A stretch of 64,000 nucleotides of DNA from Hymenobacter sp. CRA2 (GCF_002007105.1 NZ_MVBC01000012.1:1-64000); one strand, 5' to 3'; positions 18,154 through 28,716 are shown, numbered from the stretch's first letter. Translations and numbers: made by a program. The notes: a model not told the origin generated them from the letters alone.

Positions 18154-18295
18154 CGAAGGTTCAGGACTTGGGGCAGACGAATTAGCACCGTTGCCGCCGC
18201 AACGGGCCTGGCGCAACCAAAGCTAGGCGGTGGCAGTAGAGTTCCTATCGGCCCGGCCGATTATCCAGTCCCACTTTCAAAGCACCCTCCATACG

Positions 18296-18820
18296 ATGAG
18301 CCTTCAGAATCAGCTAAACCTGCAACAAGAATTTGAGCAGGCCGTGTCGCGCGTCGACAACCTGCCCGGCGACCAGGCCGCCGCCCACATGAATGACCTG
18401 TACGGCCTGTACAAGCAAGCCACCGAAGGCGACCATGACACCCTGGATCCGCAGAACGTGGGCGACGACTCGCCCGATGACCCGAGCGGTAAGCCTGGCA
18501 TGTCGCAGGCCCAGTGGGATGCGTGGAGCAAGTTTAAGGGCGTGAGCCAAGACGACGCCAAGCGCCAGTACATCGAGAAAGTCAACGAGTTGGCGGGCCC
18601 CGTCGGCGAGGCCACTACGGCCATTACCGGCATCGGCCAGCCAGCTACCGGCTCACAAGTCGGCAGCGGCGACAAAGTCCCCGGCAACGAAGCTGCCGCT
18701 CCCGGCACCGCCAAGGCCCCCTATGAAAACGAGGGCGGTATTTCGATGGGCGGCCTGCGCGGCGACATCAACGACGGTGCCCCCTATGGCGGCGAAGACC
18801 GGCTGAAAACGCAGCAGTAA
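18296..18820 (+). CDS. Acyl-CoA-binding-protein-like small protein with low-complexity tail
   Basis: A 174-residue soluble protein. Residues 1-95 follow the ACBP four-helix pattern: FEQAV, then LYGLYKQATEGD, KPGMSQAQWDAWSKFKGVS and DDAKRQYIEKVNEL, which carry the tyrosine, lysine and tryptophan residues that contact acyl-CoA in known ACBPs. The remainder is Gly/Ala/Pro-rich and probably disordered, ending in RLKTQQ. ATG 18296 was preferred to an in-frame codon at 18230 because it begins the conserved domain directly. ACBPs buffer long-chain acyl-CoA in the cytoplasm; a role in lipid metabolism is inferred from family only. It is divergent from asnB. Confidence 0.75.
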   Translation: MSLQNQLNLQQEFEQAVSRVDNLPGDQAAAHMNDLYGLYKQATEGDHDTLDPQNVGDDSPDDPSGKPGMSQAQWDAWSKFKGVSQDDAKRQYIEKVNELAGPVGEATTAITGIGQPATGSQVGSGDKVPGNEAAAPGTAKAPYENEGGISMGGLRGDINDGAPYGGEDRLKTQQ

Positions 18821-18885
18821 GAATCACGGATTTAGACGGATTGGTCGTATTGCTCGGATTTCGTGGACGATTGTGCGTCATATCA

Positions 18886-18913
18886 AACAGCCCGGCCTTG
18901 CGGTCGGGCTGTT
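18886..18913 (+). terminator. Hairpin terminator after the ACBP-like gene
   Basis: AACAGCCCG-type stem (18886-18894) pairs with CGGGCTGTT (18905-18913), followed by GTATTTAT. It is within the inverted-repeat element and ends plus-strand transcription. Confidence 0.55.
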
Positions 18914-18948
18914 GTATTTATACCCGCTAGGCTCGGCAGGAAACAAAA

Positions 18949-18976
18949 AGAGCCGAAGCTTTCCAGCTTCGGCTCT
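18949..18976 (-). terminator. Hairpin terminator after the GlcD-like gene
   Basis: AGAGCCGAAGCT (18949-18960) and AGCTTCGGCTCT (18965-18976) form a 12-bp stem with a TTCC loop. On the minus strand it is followed by a T-rich run (complement of AAACAAAAAG), the form of an intrinsic terminator. Confidence 0.75.
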
Positions 18977-19027
18977 ATAATCGCCCACGAAATCCGTGCG
19001 ATACGACCAATCCATCTAAACCCGTGC

Positions 19028-20458
<1,431 letters not shown>

Positions 20459-20463
20459 TCGCG

Positions 20464-20471
20464 TATCTTTG
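20464..20471 (+). promoter_or_regulatory. -7 element immediately before the NlpC/P60 start codon
   Basis: TATCTTTG on the plus strand ends 5 bp before ATG 20477, so the transcript would be essentially leaderless. It is overlapped by the divergent glcD leader. Confidence 0.5.
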
Positions 20472-20476
20472 TGCCG

Positions 20477-21160
20477 ATGCGGAAAACGTTCCCACCAAAG
20501 GTACAGCATTCAGCCCGGCCCGATGCCCGGTTGTTTCTGTGGCTGCTTACCGGCCTGTTGTGCCTTGCCGGCTGCGGCGGCACCAAGAAGCTGAATTACC
20601 GCAACGGCCGCTACTATTCCGCCTCGGAAATAGCGCGCATGAAAGCCGCCGAGCGACGCGGCGTGGGCTCCTCCAAGACCAAGGTTAAAACCAAGACGGC
20701 ACGCATGAGCCCGGGTGGCCGCAAGATTGTGGCCAAGGCGCCTAAGCGCCCGAGCAGCGCAGCCTCGGTCAGCCGCCAGCTGGCTACCGTTATCCAGACG
20801 GCCCGCTCCTACCAAGGCACGCCCTACAAATTTGGCGGCACTACCCGGTTGGGGCTCGACTGTTCGGGCTTGCTGAATGTGTCGTTTGCCGCAGCCGGTA
20901 TAGAAATTCCGCGCTCTTCCAACGAACAAGCCGTGTGGGGCGAACCGGTACGTACCCAGGACCTGCAAGCCGGCGATTTGGTATTTTTCGGTGCTTCTGC
21001 TGGTAGTAATACCATTACGCACGTGGGCCTTGTGACGGAAGTTAGCGACGAAGGCGTTCAGTTCATCCACGCTTCCACCTCATTAGGGGTCGTCGAGAAT
21101 GCGCTGGAGAGTGATTATTACCTACGCCGCTTTATTAAAGCAGTACGGCCTAAGTTGTGA
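20477..21160 (+). CDS. NlpC/P60 family peptidoglycan endopeptidase lipoprotein
   Basis: A 228-residue lipoprotein. The hydrophobic segment LFLWLLTGLLCLAGC ends in a lipobox (LAGC), placing it in the cell envelope. A lysine-rich linker (residues 60-95) is followed by the NlpC/P60 domain from about 100. The domain has the catalytic Cys in LDCSGL, the His in ITHVGLV and a third polar position at FIHAST. NlpC/P60 enzymes cut the gamma-D-Glu-diaminopimelate bond in peptidoglycan stems. The much longer open frame from 20315 is antisense to glcD; ATG 20477 follows the promoter element directly and gives a proper signal sequence. Confidence 0.9.
   Translation: MRKTFPPKVQHSARPDARLFLWLLTGLLCLAGCGGTKKLNYRNGRYYSASEIARMKAAERRGVGSSKTKVKTKTARMSPGGRKIVAKAPKRPSSAASVSRQLATVIQTARSYQGTPYKFGGTTRLGLDCSGLLNVSFAAAGIEIPRSSNEQAVWGEPVRTQDLQAGDLVFFGASAGSNTITHVGLVTEVSDEGVQFIHASTSLGVVENALESDYYLRRFIKAVRPKL
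20496..20503 (-). promoter_or_regulatory. -7 promoter element of the GlcD-like gene
   Basis: TACCTTTG on the minus strand, 37 bp before ATG 20458. It lies inside the first codons of the divergent NlpC/P60 gene, so the two transcripts overlap at their 5' ends. Confidence 0.55.
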
Positions 21161-21261
21161 ATTTCCGTCGTAGATTTGCCAAGCCATTGGTCTGGCTGTT
21201 ACCAAAATCGCCTTTCTGCGACATGTAACAGTTCAGTAATACAAATTGCCTCTTCGTGCAG

Positions 21262-21269
21262 TAGCTTTG
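21262..21269 (+). promoter_or_regulatory. Possible -7 promoter element of the first Oar-like receptor
   Basis: TAGCTTTG, a perfect TAnnTTTG match, in the 283-bp gap before the receptor gene. It would give a leader of about 170 nt. No TTG is correctly spaced, so this is tentative. No gene is seen in the gap. Confidence 0.35.
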
Positions 21270-21443
21270 CGCCGTTTTTTGCCTCGCGTCTCCCTGCTTT
21301 CCCCTCTTGTTCTGACGTCTTTCTCCTGCATTTGGCCCACCGGTCGACGGACGCCCCTTTAGCGGCATCTATTAACCGGGAGCACACCTGACAGGCTGAG
21401 CCCAATTAAGCACATTGTTTCCGTTTCACCAACGCACTCACTC

Positions 21444-24400
21444 ATGAGACACAAGTTTATTCACCATCTCCTGGCGCCGACGCTGGTAGCAGTTGCGGCT
21501 ACTCAGAGTTGGGGTCAAGGTGCTACCACCTCTGCCATGGGTGGTACTATTACCGACAAAGCTGGGGAAGGGTTGCCCGGTGCGACGGTTATTGCCATTC
21601 ACACGCCCACGAACACGCAGTACGTAGCTCCCACCAACTCGGAAGGCCGCTACAACATTCAGAACATGCGCGTGGGCGGTCCTTACACTATCCGCGTGAC
21701 GTTCGTAGGCTACCAGGAAACCACCCGCGAGGGCGTGTACCTGACGCTGGGCCAGACGCTGCGCATGGATGTGAACCTGAGCGAAGCAACCACTCAGCTG
21801 CAAGGCGTAGAAATTTCCGGTCGTCGCGACCCGGTTATCAACGCCGGCCGCACGGGTGCTGAAACTACCGTAACGCGCGAGCAGATTCAGCGCCTGCCCA
21901 CCCTGAACCGTTCGTTGAACGACTTCACCCGCCTCAACCCTCAGGCTAACGGTGGCGGCAGCAGTTCCATCGGTGGCTCGAACAACCGCTATAACAACAT
22001 CACCATCGACGGTGCGGTAAACAACGACGTATTCGGTCTGGCCGGTAGCGGCACGCCCGGTGGCCAGTCGGGTACTACCCCCATCGCGCTGGACGCAATT
22101 CAGGAAATCCAGGTAGTCGTGGCTCCCTACGACGTGACGCTGGGCAACTTCACCGGCGGCGGCGTAAACGCCGTCACCCGTTCGGGCACCAACGACTTTT
22201 CGGCTTCGGTCTACGGCTTCGGCCGTAACCAGAACTCGGTAGGCAAGAGCGTAACCGAGCCCCGCACCAAAGCAGAAGAGTTCTACAACTACCAGACCGG
22301 TGCCCGCGTAGGCGGTGCCATCGTGAAGGATAAGGTGTTTTTCTTCCTGAACGGTGAAATTGCCCGTCAGAGCACCCCACTCTCCTTCGAGCCCGGCACT
22401 TCGACCTCGCGCATCCGCACCAGCACGCTGGACTCCATCACCAACTACGTACGCAACCAGTATGGTTACGAAGTAGGCGAGTACGGCGCCATCAACGTTC
22501 GTCGCGAAAGCAATAAGATTTTTGGTCGTCTGGACTTCAACCTGTCCCAGAACCACCAACTGACGGTTCGCCACAACTACGTGGAAGCCTTCGACGACAA
22601 CAACTCGCGTACGTCGACGTCTTTGCGCTTCGGCACCAACGCCTACAAGTTCAACAACGTGACCAACAGCTCCGTTGTGGAATTGAACAGCCGCTTGGGC
22701 CGCTACTCGAACAAGCTGCTGCTGAGCTACAACCGCATCCGCGATACCCGCGGCGTGCAGGGCGACATCTTCCCGGCCTTCGAAATCACGGCTGGCGCCA
22801 ACCGTTACACCTTCGGTACGGAGCGTAGCTCGGCAGCCAACGAGCTGGATCAGGACATCGTGGAAGTAACCGACAATGTGACGGCCGCCTTCGGCAAGCA
22901 CACGCTGACGGCCGGTACCCACAACGAGTTCTTCAAGTTCCGGAATCTGTTCTTAAACAACGGCAACGGGTTCTACCAGTTTAACTCGCTGGCCAACTTC
23001 TACGCCGGCCGCGCCAACCGCATTCAGGCGGCTTACGCTACCGCCGATAACGGCGAAGCCAAATTCTCGGCTGCGCAGCTGGGCTTCTATGTGCAAGACC
23101 AGTACTCGCCCATCGAGAACCTGCGTCTGACTGGCGGTCTGCGCGTAGACATCCCGGTGTTCAATGACAAGCCGGCCTTCAACCAAAAAGTAGTCGACCA
23201 AGCGGCTTACGCCCGCTACGGCGGCATCAACACCCAGAACCTACCTGGCGGCCAGTTGCTGTTTGCTCCGCGCCTGGGCTTCAACTGGGACGTGAACAAC
23301 GACGCCAAAGTGCAGGTGCGCGGCGGTACGGGTATCTTCACCGGCCGTGTGCCGTTCGTGTGGATTTCGAACAGCTACACCAACAGTGGCATCATCCAAG
23401 GCTCCGTCGACGTAACTAACCCGGCTTCGGTACGCAACGGCAACAACCAGCCGGTTGTGCTCACGGACATCTCGCAGTTCCCGAGCTACTACGCCGCCGG
23501 TGCTGCCCGCACCACGCAGGTGAACGTGCTGAGCGACGACTTCAAGCTGCCGCAGGTATGGCGCACCAACTTGGCCGTTGACTTCCGTCTGCCTGGCGAC
23601 ATCGTGGCTACGGTGGAAGGTATCTACACCAAGACCCTGAACGATATCTACTACAAGGATATCAACCTGGCTGACCCGATTGGCCGCCTAGCTGGTCCGG
23701 ACCAGCGTCCGGTGTACTCGAGCAGCACGGGCGGTACGGCTACCCTGCCGCCTCGTCGCCTCGACCAGAACTTCACCAACGTGTATTTGCTGGACAACAC
23801 CAACAAAGGCTACCGCTATAACGCAACGGCTCAGCTGCAGAAGCAGTTCACTAACGGCCTGAGCACGACCGTTGCCTACACCTACGGCGTATCGAAGGAA
23901 ATCAACAGCGGCTCGAGCAGCACGGCTTCGTCAAACTGGGGCTTCAACCAGATTCAGTTTGACCCGAACAACCCGGAACTGGGCTACTCGCGCAACGACC
24001 AGCGTCACCGCATTCTGGCCACGGGTGGCTACACCTTGCGCTACGGCGGCGACAAGTTTGCCACGGGCATCTCGGCCGTGTACGAAGGTCTGTCGGGTGC
24101 GCCCATCACGTACCTGTACAACCGCGACCTGAACAACGACGGCAGCACGGGTAACGACCTGATCTACATCCCGACGGACGTACGTGACCCCAACCAGATC
24201 AAACTGGCTGCCTCGGAAGGACGCGACCTAGCAACGGTGCAGAACCAGCTGGAAGCCTTCATCAACAACGACCCCTACCTGCGTAGCCATAAGGGCCAGT
24301 ACGCCGAGCGTTTCGGTGCCCGTATGCCCTGGACGCATCAGGTGGACGTTCGTCTGACCCAAGACTTCAACTTCATGGCCGGCGGCAAAAAGAACACCAT

Positions 24401-24638
24401 CCAACTGACGTTTGATATCATCAACTTCGGCAACCTGCTGAACAAGGACTGGGGCCACCAGTACTCGCTGCTGAACAACGCCACCGAACTGCTGTCGGTA
24501 GTAGGTACCTCGGCGCCGAACGTACAGCCGACCTTCACTTTCCCCAGCGGCTTTGCGACCAACAACCGCTCGTACGACATTGCTCCTTTCAACTCGCGTT
24601 GGCAGGGTCAGCTCGGCGTGCGCTACATCTTCAACTAA
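21444..24638 (+). CDS. TonB-dependent receptor, Oar-like, with N-terminal carboxypeptidase-regulatory-like domain
   Basis: A 1064-residue outer-membrane protein. A signal peptide ends around WGQ (residue 27). A CarboxypepD_reg-like beta-sandwich follows (about 30-120: GTITDKAGEGLPGATVIAI, NSEGRYNIQNMRVGGPYTI). The plug domain spans about 125-240 (RLPTLNRSLNDFTRLNPQA, IQEIQVVVAPYDV, GGGVNAVTRSGTN) and the rest is a beta-barrel ending in the outer-membrane C-terminal signal RYIFN. The family resembles Myxococcus Oar and imports an unknown large substrate or exports adhesion/signalling factors; substrate cannot be read. No SusD partner is adjacent. The next gene is a paralogue, and a strong terminator separates them. 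Confidence 0.88.
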   Translation: MRHKFIHHLLAPTLVAVAATQSWGQGATTSAMGGTITDKAGEGLPGATVIAIHTPTNTQYVAPTNSEGRYNIQNMRVGGPYTIRVTFVGYQETTREGVYLTLGQTLRMDVNLSEATTQLQGVEISGRRDPVINAGRTGAETTVTREQIQRLPTLNRSLNDFTRLNPQANGGGSSSIGGSNNRYNNITIDGAVNNDVFGLAGSGTPGGQSGTTPIALDAIQEIQVVVAPYDVTLGNFTGGGVNAVTRSGTNDFSASVYGFGRNQNSVGKSVTEPRTKAEEFYNYQTGARVGGAIVKDKVFFFLNGEIARQSTPLSFEPGTSTSRIRTSTLDSITNYVRNQYGYEVGEYGAINVRRESNKIFGRLDFNLSQNHQLTVRHNYVEAFDDNNSRTSTSLRFGTNAYKFNNVTNSSVVELNSRLGRYSNKLLLSYNRIRDTRGVQGDIFPAFEITAGANRYTFGTERSSAANELDQDIVEVTDNVTAAFGKHTLTAGTHNEFFKFRNLFLNNGNGFYQFNSLANFYAGRANRIQAAYATADNGEAKFSAAQLGFYVQDQYSPIENLRLTGGLRVDIPVFNDKPAFNQKVVDQAAYARYGGINTQNLPGGQLLFAPRLGFNWDVNNDAKVQVRGGTGIFTGRVPFVWISNSYTNSGIIQGSVDVTNPASVRNGNNQPVVLTDISQFPSYYAAGAARTTQVNVLSDDFKLPQVWRTNLAVDFRLPGDIVATVEGIYTKTLNDIYYKDINLADPIGRLAGPDQRPVYSSSTGGTATLPPRRLDQNFTNVYLLDNTNKGYRYNATAQLQKQFTNGLSTTVAYTYGVSKEINSGSSSTASSNWGFNQIQFDPNNPELGYSRNDQRHRILATGGYTLRYGGDKFATGISAVYEGLSGAPITYLYNRDLNNDGSTGNDLIYIPTDVRDPNQIKLAASEGRDLATVQNQLEAFINNDPYLRSHKGQYAERFGARMPWTHQVDVRLTQDFNFMAGGKKNTIQLTFDIINFGNLLNKDWGHQYSLLNNATELLSVVGTSAPNVQPTFTFPSGFATNNRSYDIAPFNSRWQGQLGVRYIFN

Positions 24639-24660
24639 GCAACCGACTTGGTTTTCCTCG

Positions 24661-24692
24661 AAAGGGGCGGAGATATTCTCCGCCCCTTTTCT
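24661..24692 (+). terminator. Intrinsic terminator between the two Oar-like genes
   Basis: AAAGGGGCGGAGA (24661-24673) pairs with TCTCCGCCCCTTT (24677-24689) and is followed by TTCTTTT. It is 23 bp after the stop codon. Confidence 0.85.
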
Positions 24693-24805
24693 TTTGCCCT
24701 TACTTCCTGTAAATCATTTGCTTCGGCCATTTGCCAGCCATTAAAAATTAATTAAAATCAGTACGGAATTAACATTTTGGTAATCAAAGCCGGATAGGCC
24801 AGCCC

Positions 24806-24813
24806 TAGTTTTG
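24806..24813 (+). promoter_or_regulatory. -7 promoter element of the second Oar-like receptor
   Basis: TAGTTTTG, perfect TAnnTTTG, 23 bp before ATG 24837. TTTTG at 24775-24779 is upstream with a rather long 26-bp spacing. Together with the preceding terminator it makes the second receptor an independent unit. Confidence 0.5.
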
Positions 24814-24836
24814 CCCCACTTTTCACTCACACACCT

Positions 24837-27800
24837 ATGAAACAACATTACCTGTACTACCACTTGCAGCGGGTGTTTGCCGCGTTGCTGCTGGTGCTGA
24901 CTGCGGTAACCACCGGCTGGAGCCAGGGCGCTACCACGGCGGCCATGAGCGGCACCATCACGGACAAGGGCGGCATGGGCTTACCCGGTGCCACGGTCAT
25001 TGCCGTGCACACGCCCACGAACACGCAATACGTGGCCCCAACCAACTCAGACGGACGCTACAACATTCAGAATATGCGCGTGGGCGGGCCCTACACCGTG
25101 CGTATCACCTTCGTGGGGTATCAGGAAACCACCCGTGAGGGCGTTTTCCTGACCTTGGGCCAAAACCAGCGCCTGGATGTAAACCTGAGCGAAACCACTA
25201 CCCAGCTGGCCGGCGTGGAAATTTCGGGACGGCAGGACCCGGTTATCAACTCGGGCCGCACCGGCGCCGCTACCACGGTGCAGCGTGAGCAGATTGAGCG
25301 CCTGCCCACTCTGAACCGCTCGCTAAACGACTTCACCCGCCTTACGCCGCAGGCCAACGGCCAGAGCTTCGGTGGCCGCAACAGCGGCTTCAACAACATC
25401 ACCGTCGACGGGGCCATCTTCAACAACTCCTTCGGTCTTTCTTCCACCGTGGGCGGCCAGGCCAGTGCTCAGCCGATTTCGCTCGACGCCGTTGACCAGA
25501 TTCAGGTCAGCATCGCGCCTTACGATGTGCGCCAGGGCTCTTTCACCGGAGCCGGCATCAACTTGGTGACCCGCTCGGGCACCAACAAGGTGCAGGGCTC
25601 CCTGTACGGCTTTTACCGCAACGAAAACTTGGTGGGCAGCAAGGTGGGCGACGTCAAGCAGCCTTACCCCAACTTCGACCTGAAGAACATGGGCTTCCGC
25701 CTCGGCGGCCCCATCGTGAAGGATGAGCTGTTCTTTTTCGTGAACGGGGAACGGGAGCGCCGCAACGACGCGCCGACCGGCAACTACACCGCCAACCGAA
25801 GCAGCAGCGCGCCGCCCGCCAACTCCACCGTTTCGCGCGCCGCCGCCACGGATCTGGACAACCTGCGCACTTTCCTCGTGGGCAAATATGGCTACGACCC
25901 GGGTGCTTACGAAAACTACCAGCTGCGCCAGAACAGCGACAAAATCACGGCTCGTCTGGACTGGAACATCTCGCAGAACCACCGCCTGAACCTGAAGTAC
26001 AACTTCCTGCGCTCCTACGCCGACATCAACCCCAGCTCCTCGGGTGCCATCGGCGGGCAGTCGGGCACGCGGGCACAGTCGCAGTTCGGCCTGCCGTTCT
26101 TCTCCTCGTACTACACCATCAACAACAACCTGGACTCGTGGATCGGGGAGCTGAACAGCACCTTCGGCTCGCGCTTCGCCAACAACCTGACGGCCGGCTA
26201 CTCGCGCTTCCGCGACTTCCGCGAAAGCCCTGGCGGCGGGCTGTTTCCGCTGGTCGACATCGGCAACGCCACTTCGGGCCTGAGCCCGGCCAACTCGCGC
26301 ATCTCGGCCAGCAACGCCCTGACGACCTTCGGCTACGAGCCTTTCACGGCCTTCAACATCCTGAACTCCGACGTGTACCAGTTCGGGGACAATTTCACGG
26401 CTTTCCTTGGCAAGCACAATGTGACGGTGGGCACCTATAACGAGCTGTACCGCTTCCGCAATGGCTTTGCCCCGAACTACTACGGCTCCTACCAGTTCAA
26501 CTCGCTGGAGGACTTCTACGCCGCGGCCCGCACGCCGGAGGCCCCGAACGGCTACACCCTCGACGCTAACCGCAACCCGGTGCCGCGCGCCACGGGCACA
26601 GCGGGTCCGGCCGCGGCCTTCGCTCAGCGCTACCAGCTGCAGTACTCGGCTCTGCCGGGCGGTGCCTTCCCCTTTGCCGTGACCAAAGCGGCTCAGCTGG
26701 GCCTGTTTGCCCAGGATGAGTGGACGCCCAAGAGCAACCTGCGCATCACGGCCGGCCTGCGCGCCGACCTGCCCATCATCTTCTCCGACATCGAGCGCAA
26801 CGTGTACGTGGCCGGCGGCCAGGTGAACGGCCAGACCGTGCCCGGTCTGACCTTCCGCGACGGCGTGCGCATCGAAACCGACCAGCAGCCCAAGAGCCGG
26901 GTGCTCTTCTCGCCGCGCGTGGGCTTCAACTGGGACGTGTTCGACAACAAACGCACCCAACTGCGCGGCGGTACGGGTATTTTCACCAGCCGCGTGCCGT
27001 TCGTGTGGATTTCCAATCAGGCCAGCAACAATGGCGTGCAGTTTGGCTCGGTGGACCTGAACAACAGCAACACCACCACGGCCTCCACCAACGGCTACTA
27101 CTTCACCCCCGACGTGGACGCCTACCGCAACCAACTGCAGGCCCGCGGCGCCAACACCCAGTACAATCTGGCCGTGACGGACCGCAACTTCAAGTTTCCG
27201 CAGGTGTGGCGCTCCAGCCTGGGCATCGACCAAGAGGTGTTTGCCGGCATCATCTTCACGTTCGACGCCTTGTTTACCAAGGACCTGAACGCGGTGTACC
27301 ACCAGAACGTGAACCTGCCCGCGCCCGCCGGCAACGCCGTAGGCGCCGACAACCGCCCGATCTACTACACGTTCGGCGGCTTTCAGCCCGCCCCGAATGG
27401 CGACCTGCGGGTGACGACGGCCAACAACCGCATTTTCAACGGCCAGGGCGGCGTGTCGGCCACCAACCCGGTGATTACCGATGCCATCCTGATGCGCAAT
27501 ACCAACAAGGGCTACTCCTACTCCCTGACGGGCCAGCTGCAGAAGACCTTCGGCAACGGCCTGTTCCTGAGCGCGGCCTACACCTTCACCGATTCGCGCT
27601 CCGTCAACGACGGCGGCTCCATTGCCCAGTCGATCTGGCGTGACCGGGTAGTGTCGGGCGACCCGAACGCCGACGTGCTGAGCTACTCGCAGTACCTGCA
27701 GCAGCACCGCGTGGTAGCTTCGGCCTCGTACCGCCGTGAGTACCTAGGCCACCTGGGCACCACGTTGTCGTTGTTTTACGAAGGTGCGCCGGCCATCAAC

Positions 27801-28397
27801 TTGGGCACCAGCCGCTTCTCCTACATCTACGCCAACGACATGAACGGCGACGGGCAGACCAACGACCTGATGTACATCCCGCGCAGCCAGAGCGAAATCG
27901 TGCTACGTGACATCGCGCTGACCACGGCCCAGGGTGGCGGCACGTACACGGCCGCCCAGCAGTGGGCCGACCTGGACGCTTACATCAGCCAGGACAAGTA
28001 CCTGAATAAGCACCGCGGCGGGTACGCCGAGCGTAACGGCGCCGTGCGCCCCTGGCAGCACCGCATCGACGCCCGCATCCTGCAGGACCTGTTCACCAAC
28101 ATCGGCGAGAGCCGCAATACCCTGCAGCTGAGCCTAGACGTGTTCAACCTCGGCAACCTGCTCAACAGCAAGTGGGGCGTAATTCAGACGCCCAACCGCA
28201 GCAACCTGCTGACCTTCGACGGCTACAACGCCCAGAATCAGCCGGTGTTTGAGTACCGCTACTTCACCAACCCTGTTCGCAACGGCGACGGCTCCGTGAC
28301 GCCTGGCGTACCGCTGAGCAGGACCTTCCGCAACGACACGGGCAACATCAACTCCCGCTGGCAAATGCAGGTGGGCCTGCGCTACATCTTCAACTAA
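24837..28397 (+). CDS. TonB-dependent receptor, Oar-like (second paralogue)
   Basis: A 1186-residue outer-membrane receptor with the same order as its neighbour: signal peptide to about WSQ (residue 31), carboxypeptidase-regulatory-like domain, plug with RLPTLNRSLNDFTRL and GINLVTRSGTNKVQGSLYGFYRN, and a long barrel ending RYIFN. The first 250 residues are very similar to the gene at 21444-24638. The barrel is about 120 residues longer because of larger loops (for example a segment rich in RTPEAPNGYTLDANRNPVP). This points to tandem duplication with divergence of the extracellular surface and thus of the ligand. Own promoter and terminator are present. Confidence 0.88.
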   Translation: MKQHYLYYHLQRVFAALLLVLTAVTTGWSQGATTAAMSGTITDKGGMGLPGATVIAVHTPTNTQYVAPTNSDGRYNIQNMRVGGPYTVRITFVGYQETTREGVFLTLGQNQRLDVNLSETTTQLAGVEISGRQDPVINSGRTGAATTVQREQIERLPTLNRSLNDFTRLTPQANGQSFGGRNSGFNNITVDGAIFNNSFGLSSTVGGQASAQPISLDAVDQIQVSIAPYDVRQGSFTGAGINLVTRSGTNKVQGSLYGFYRNENLVGSKVGDVKQPYPNFDLKNMGFRLGGPIVKDELFFFVNGERERRNDAPTGNYTANRSSSAPPANSTVSRAAATDLDNLRTFLVGKYGYDPGAYENYQLRQNSDKITARLDWNISQNHRLNLKYNFLRSYADINPSSSGAIGGQSGTRAQSQFGLPFFSSYYTINNNLDSWIGELNSTFGSRFANNLTAGYSRFRDFRESPGGGLFPLVDIGNATSGLSPANSRISASNALTTFGYEPFTAFNILNSDVYQFGDNFTAFLGKHNVTVGTYNELYRFRNGFAPNYYGSYQFNSLEDFYAAARTPEAPNGYTLDANRNPVPRATGTAGPAAAFAQRYQLQYSALPGGAFPFAVTKAAQLGLFAQDEWTPKSNLRITAGLRADLPIIFSDIERNVYVAGGQVNGQTVPGLTFRDGVRIETDQQPKSRVLFSPRVGFNWDVFDNKRTQLRGGTGIFTSRVPFVWISNQASNNGVQFGSVDLNNSNTTTASTNGYYFTPDVDAYRNQLQARGANTQYNLAVTDRNFKFPQVWRSSLGIDQEVFAGIIFTFDALFTKDLNAVYHQNVNLPAPAGNAVGADNRPIYYTFGGFQPAPNGDLRVTTANNRIFNGQGGVSATNPVITDAILMRNTNKGYSYSLTGQLQKTFGNGLFLSAAYTFTDSRSVNDGGSIAQSIWRDRVVSGDPNADVLSYSQYLQQHRVVASASYRREYLGHLGTTLSLFYEGAPAINLGTSRFSYIYANDMNGDGQTNDLMYIPRSQSEIVLRDIALTTAQGGGTYTAAQQWADLDAYISQDKYLNKHRGGYAERNGAVRPWQHRIDARILQDLFTNIGESRNTLQLSLDVFNLGNLLNSKWGVIQTPNRSNLLTFDGYNAQNQPVFEYRYFTNPVRNGDGSVTPGVPLSRTFRNDTGNINSRWQMQVGLRYIFN

Positions 28398-28415
28398 GCC
28401 AAGCGCTTACCAACT

Positions 28416-28453
28416 AAAAAGTGGGCTGGCACTGCTGTCAGCCCACTTTTTTT
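28416..28453 (+). terminator. Intrinsic terminator after the second Oar-like gene
   Basis: AAAAAGTGGGCTG (28416-28428) pairs with CAGCCCACTTTTT (28439-28451), followed by more T. It lies 19 bp beyond the stop codon. Confidence 0.85.
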
Positions 28454-28486
28454 GAAAATTTTCCTCAATTTTTTTTGAGCAAATAC

Positions 28487-28516
28487 TTGCAGAAACAAAA
28501 ACGCGCTGTACTTTTG
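28487..28516 (+). promoter_or_regulatory. Promoter of the tRNA-Ala gene
   Basis: TTG (28487-28489), a 19-bp spacer and TACTTTTG (28509-28516), the canonical Bacteroidetes -33/-7 pair. The mature tRNA begins about 40 bp downstream. Confidence 0.75.
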
Positions 28517-28555
28517 CCTCACCAAACGCGAACGGCGGATGGTTAAATGAAAAAC

Positions 28556-28629
<74 letters not shown>

Positions 28630-28657
28630 CTCCTGTTTTTTATAATTGCCCCAGGAA

Positions 28658-28683
28658 GCCCGGCCCTCTAGCCGGGTTTTCTG
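28658..28683 (+). terminator. Terminator after tRNA-Ala
   Basis: CCCGGC (28659-28664) pairs with GCCGGG (28671-28676), loop CCTCTA, then TTTTCTGTTTT. Standard intrinsic terminator 29 bp beyond the tRNA. Confidence 0.75.
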
Positions 28684-28716
28684 TTTTCCCTTGGTTGCGG
28701 TTCTGCCCTGCCGTAA

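Larger units (their letters stand above)
18825..19026. repeat. Imperfect 48-bp inverted repeat enclosing two terminator hairpins
   Basis: The left arm (18825-18872, beginning CACGGATTTAGACGGATTGG) and the right arm (18979-19026) are inverted copies with about 43 of 48 matching positions. The arms lie almost exactly between the two convergent stop codons (18820 and 19028) and flank two separate hairpins. The layout suggests an inserted palindromic element of the MITE/REP kind used as a bidirectional terminator region. Confidence 0.65.

Noticed and set aside
18230-18295. N-terminal extension of the ACBP-like gene
   Set aside because: Unconserved-looking sequence with no signal; the ACBP fold begins after ATG 18296.
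25323-27707. 794-codon minus-strand open frame opposite the second Oar-like receptor
   Set aside because: Antisense shadow of a GC-rich barrel gene, rich in Val, Arg, Gly and His, with no motif.
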